A stretch of 6,494 nt of DNA from an uncultured Akkermansia sp. (GTDB lineage Bacteria; Verrucomicrobiota; Verrucomicrobiia; Verrucomicrobiales; Akkermansiaceae): the NCBI GenBank assembly GCA_947585525.1, contig CANPXA010000101.1:1-6494 (forward strand). The letters run 5' to 3'. Of the stretch, positions 6,489 to 6,494 are shown in pieces; position 1 is the first letter of the stretch, and every line of letters starts with the position of its first letter. The translations under genes were made by a program, and so were the position numbers. The notes below the pieces were generated by a model. That model made no database searches. It saw nothing but the letters and a program-made list of their open reading frames with translations, and was not told the DNA's origin.

Positions 6489-6494
6489 AGCGTA

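Noticed and set aside
6383..6494. A sigma70 promoter for the glgB run.
   Set aside because: Several partial -35 and -10 matches exist on the - strand but none combines good boxes with correct spacing, so no specific call is made.

Overview
This window looks like ordinary bacterial chromosome with one AT-rich accessory gene at its left edge. It carries two + strand genes (a small membrane protein and tpiA) that converge on a compact three-gene - strand run, glgB - mutL - unknown membrane protein. Core genes are around 60% GC in the blocks I counted. The branching enzyme is of the eukaryote-like type (GH13 subfamily 8) rather than the E. coli type, and Shine-Dalgarno sites are weak or absent at several starts. 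Together these would fit a Verrucomicrobiota-type bacterium such as an Akkermansia relative. That placement is a guess from general impression, not a demonstrated assignment.

Layout: 1-187 is AT-rich non-coding sequence. 188-724 (+) is a two-helix membrane protein resembling DUF3592. 725-918 is intergenic and holds a nested GC-rich hairpin and a good sigma70-like promoter. 919-1683 (+) is triosephosphate isomerase. 1714-1748 is a strong intrinsic terminator whose T tract touches the stop codon of the converging gene. 1748-2494 (-) is an unidentified polytopic membrane protein. 2501-4336 (-) is the mismatch repair ATPase MutL. 4349-6382 (-) is the 1,4-alpha-glucan branching enzyme. 6383-6494 is the AT-rich upstream region of the - strand run, with a 10-bp direct repeat and a short palindrome.

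The - strand genes are separated by only 12 and 6 bases, so they are probably co-transcribed from upstream of glgB. Their functions (glycogen branching, DNA mismatch repair, unknown membrane protein) have no obvious common pathway. TpiA serves central glycolysis and has its own promoter and terminator.

No mobile element, CRISPR array, RNA gene or clear novel system was seen. The most interesting observation is that this MutL keeps an intact ATPase half and a clamp-binding-like motif, but has lost key residues in all three endonuclease/metal motifs of its C-terminal half.
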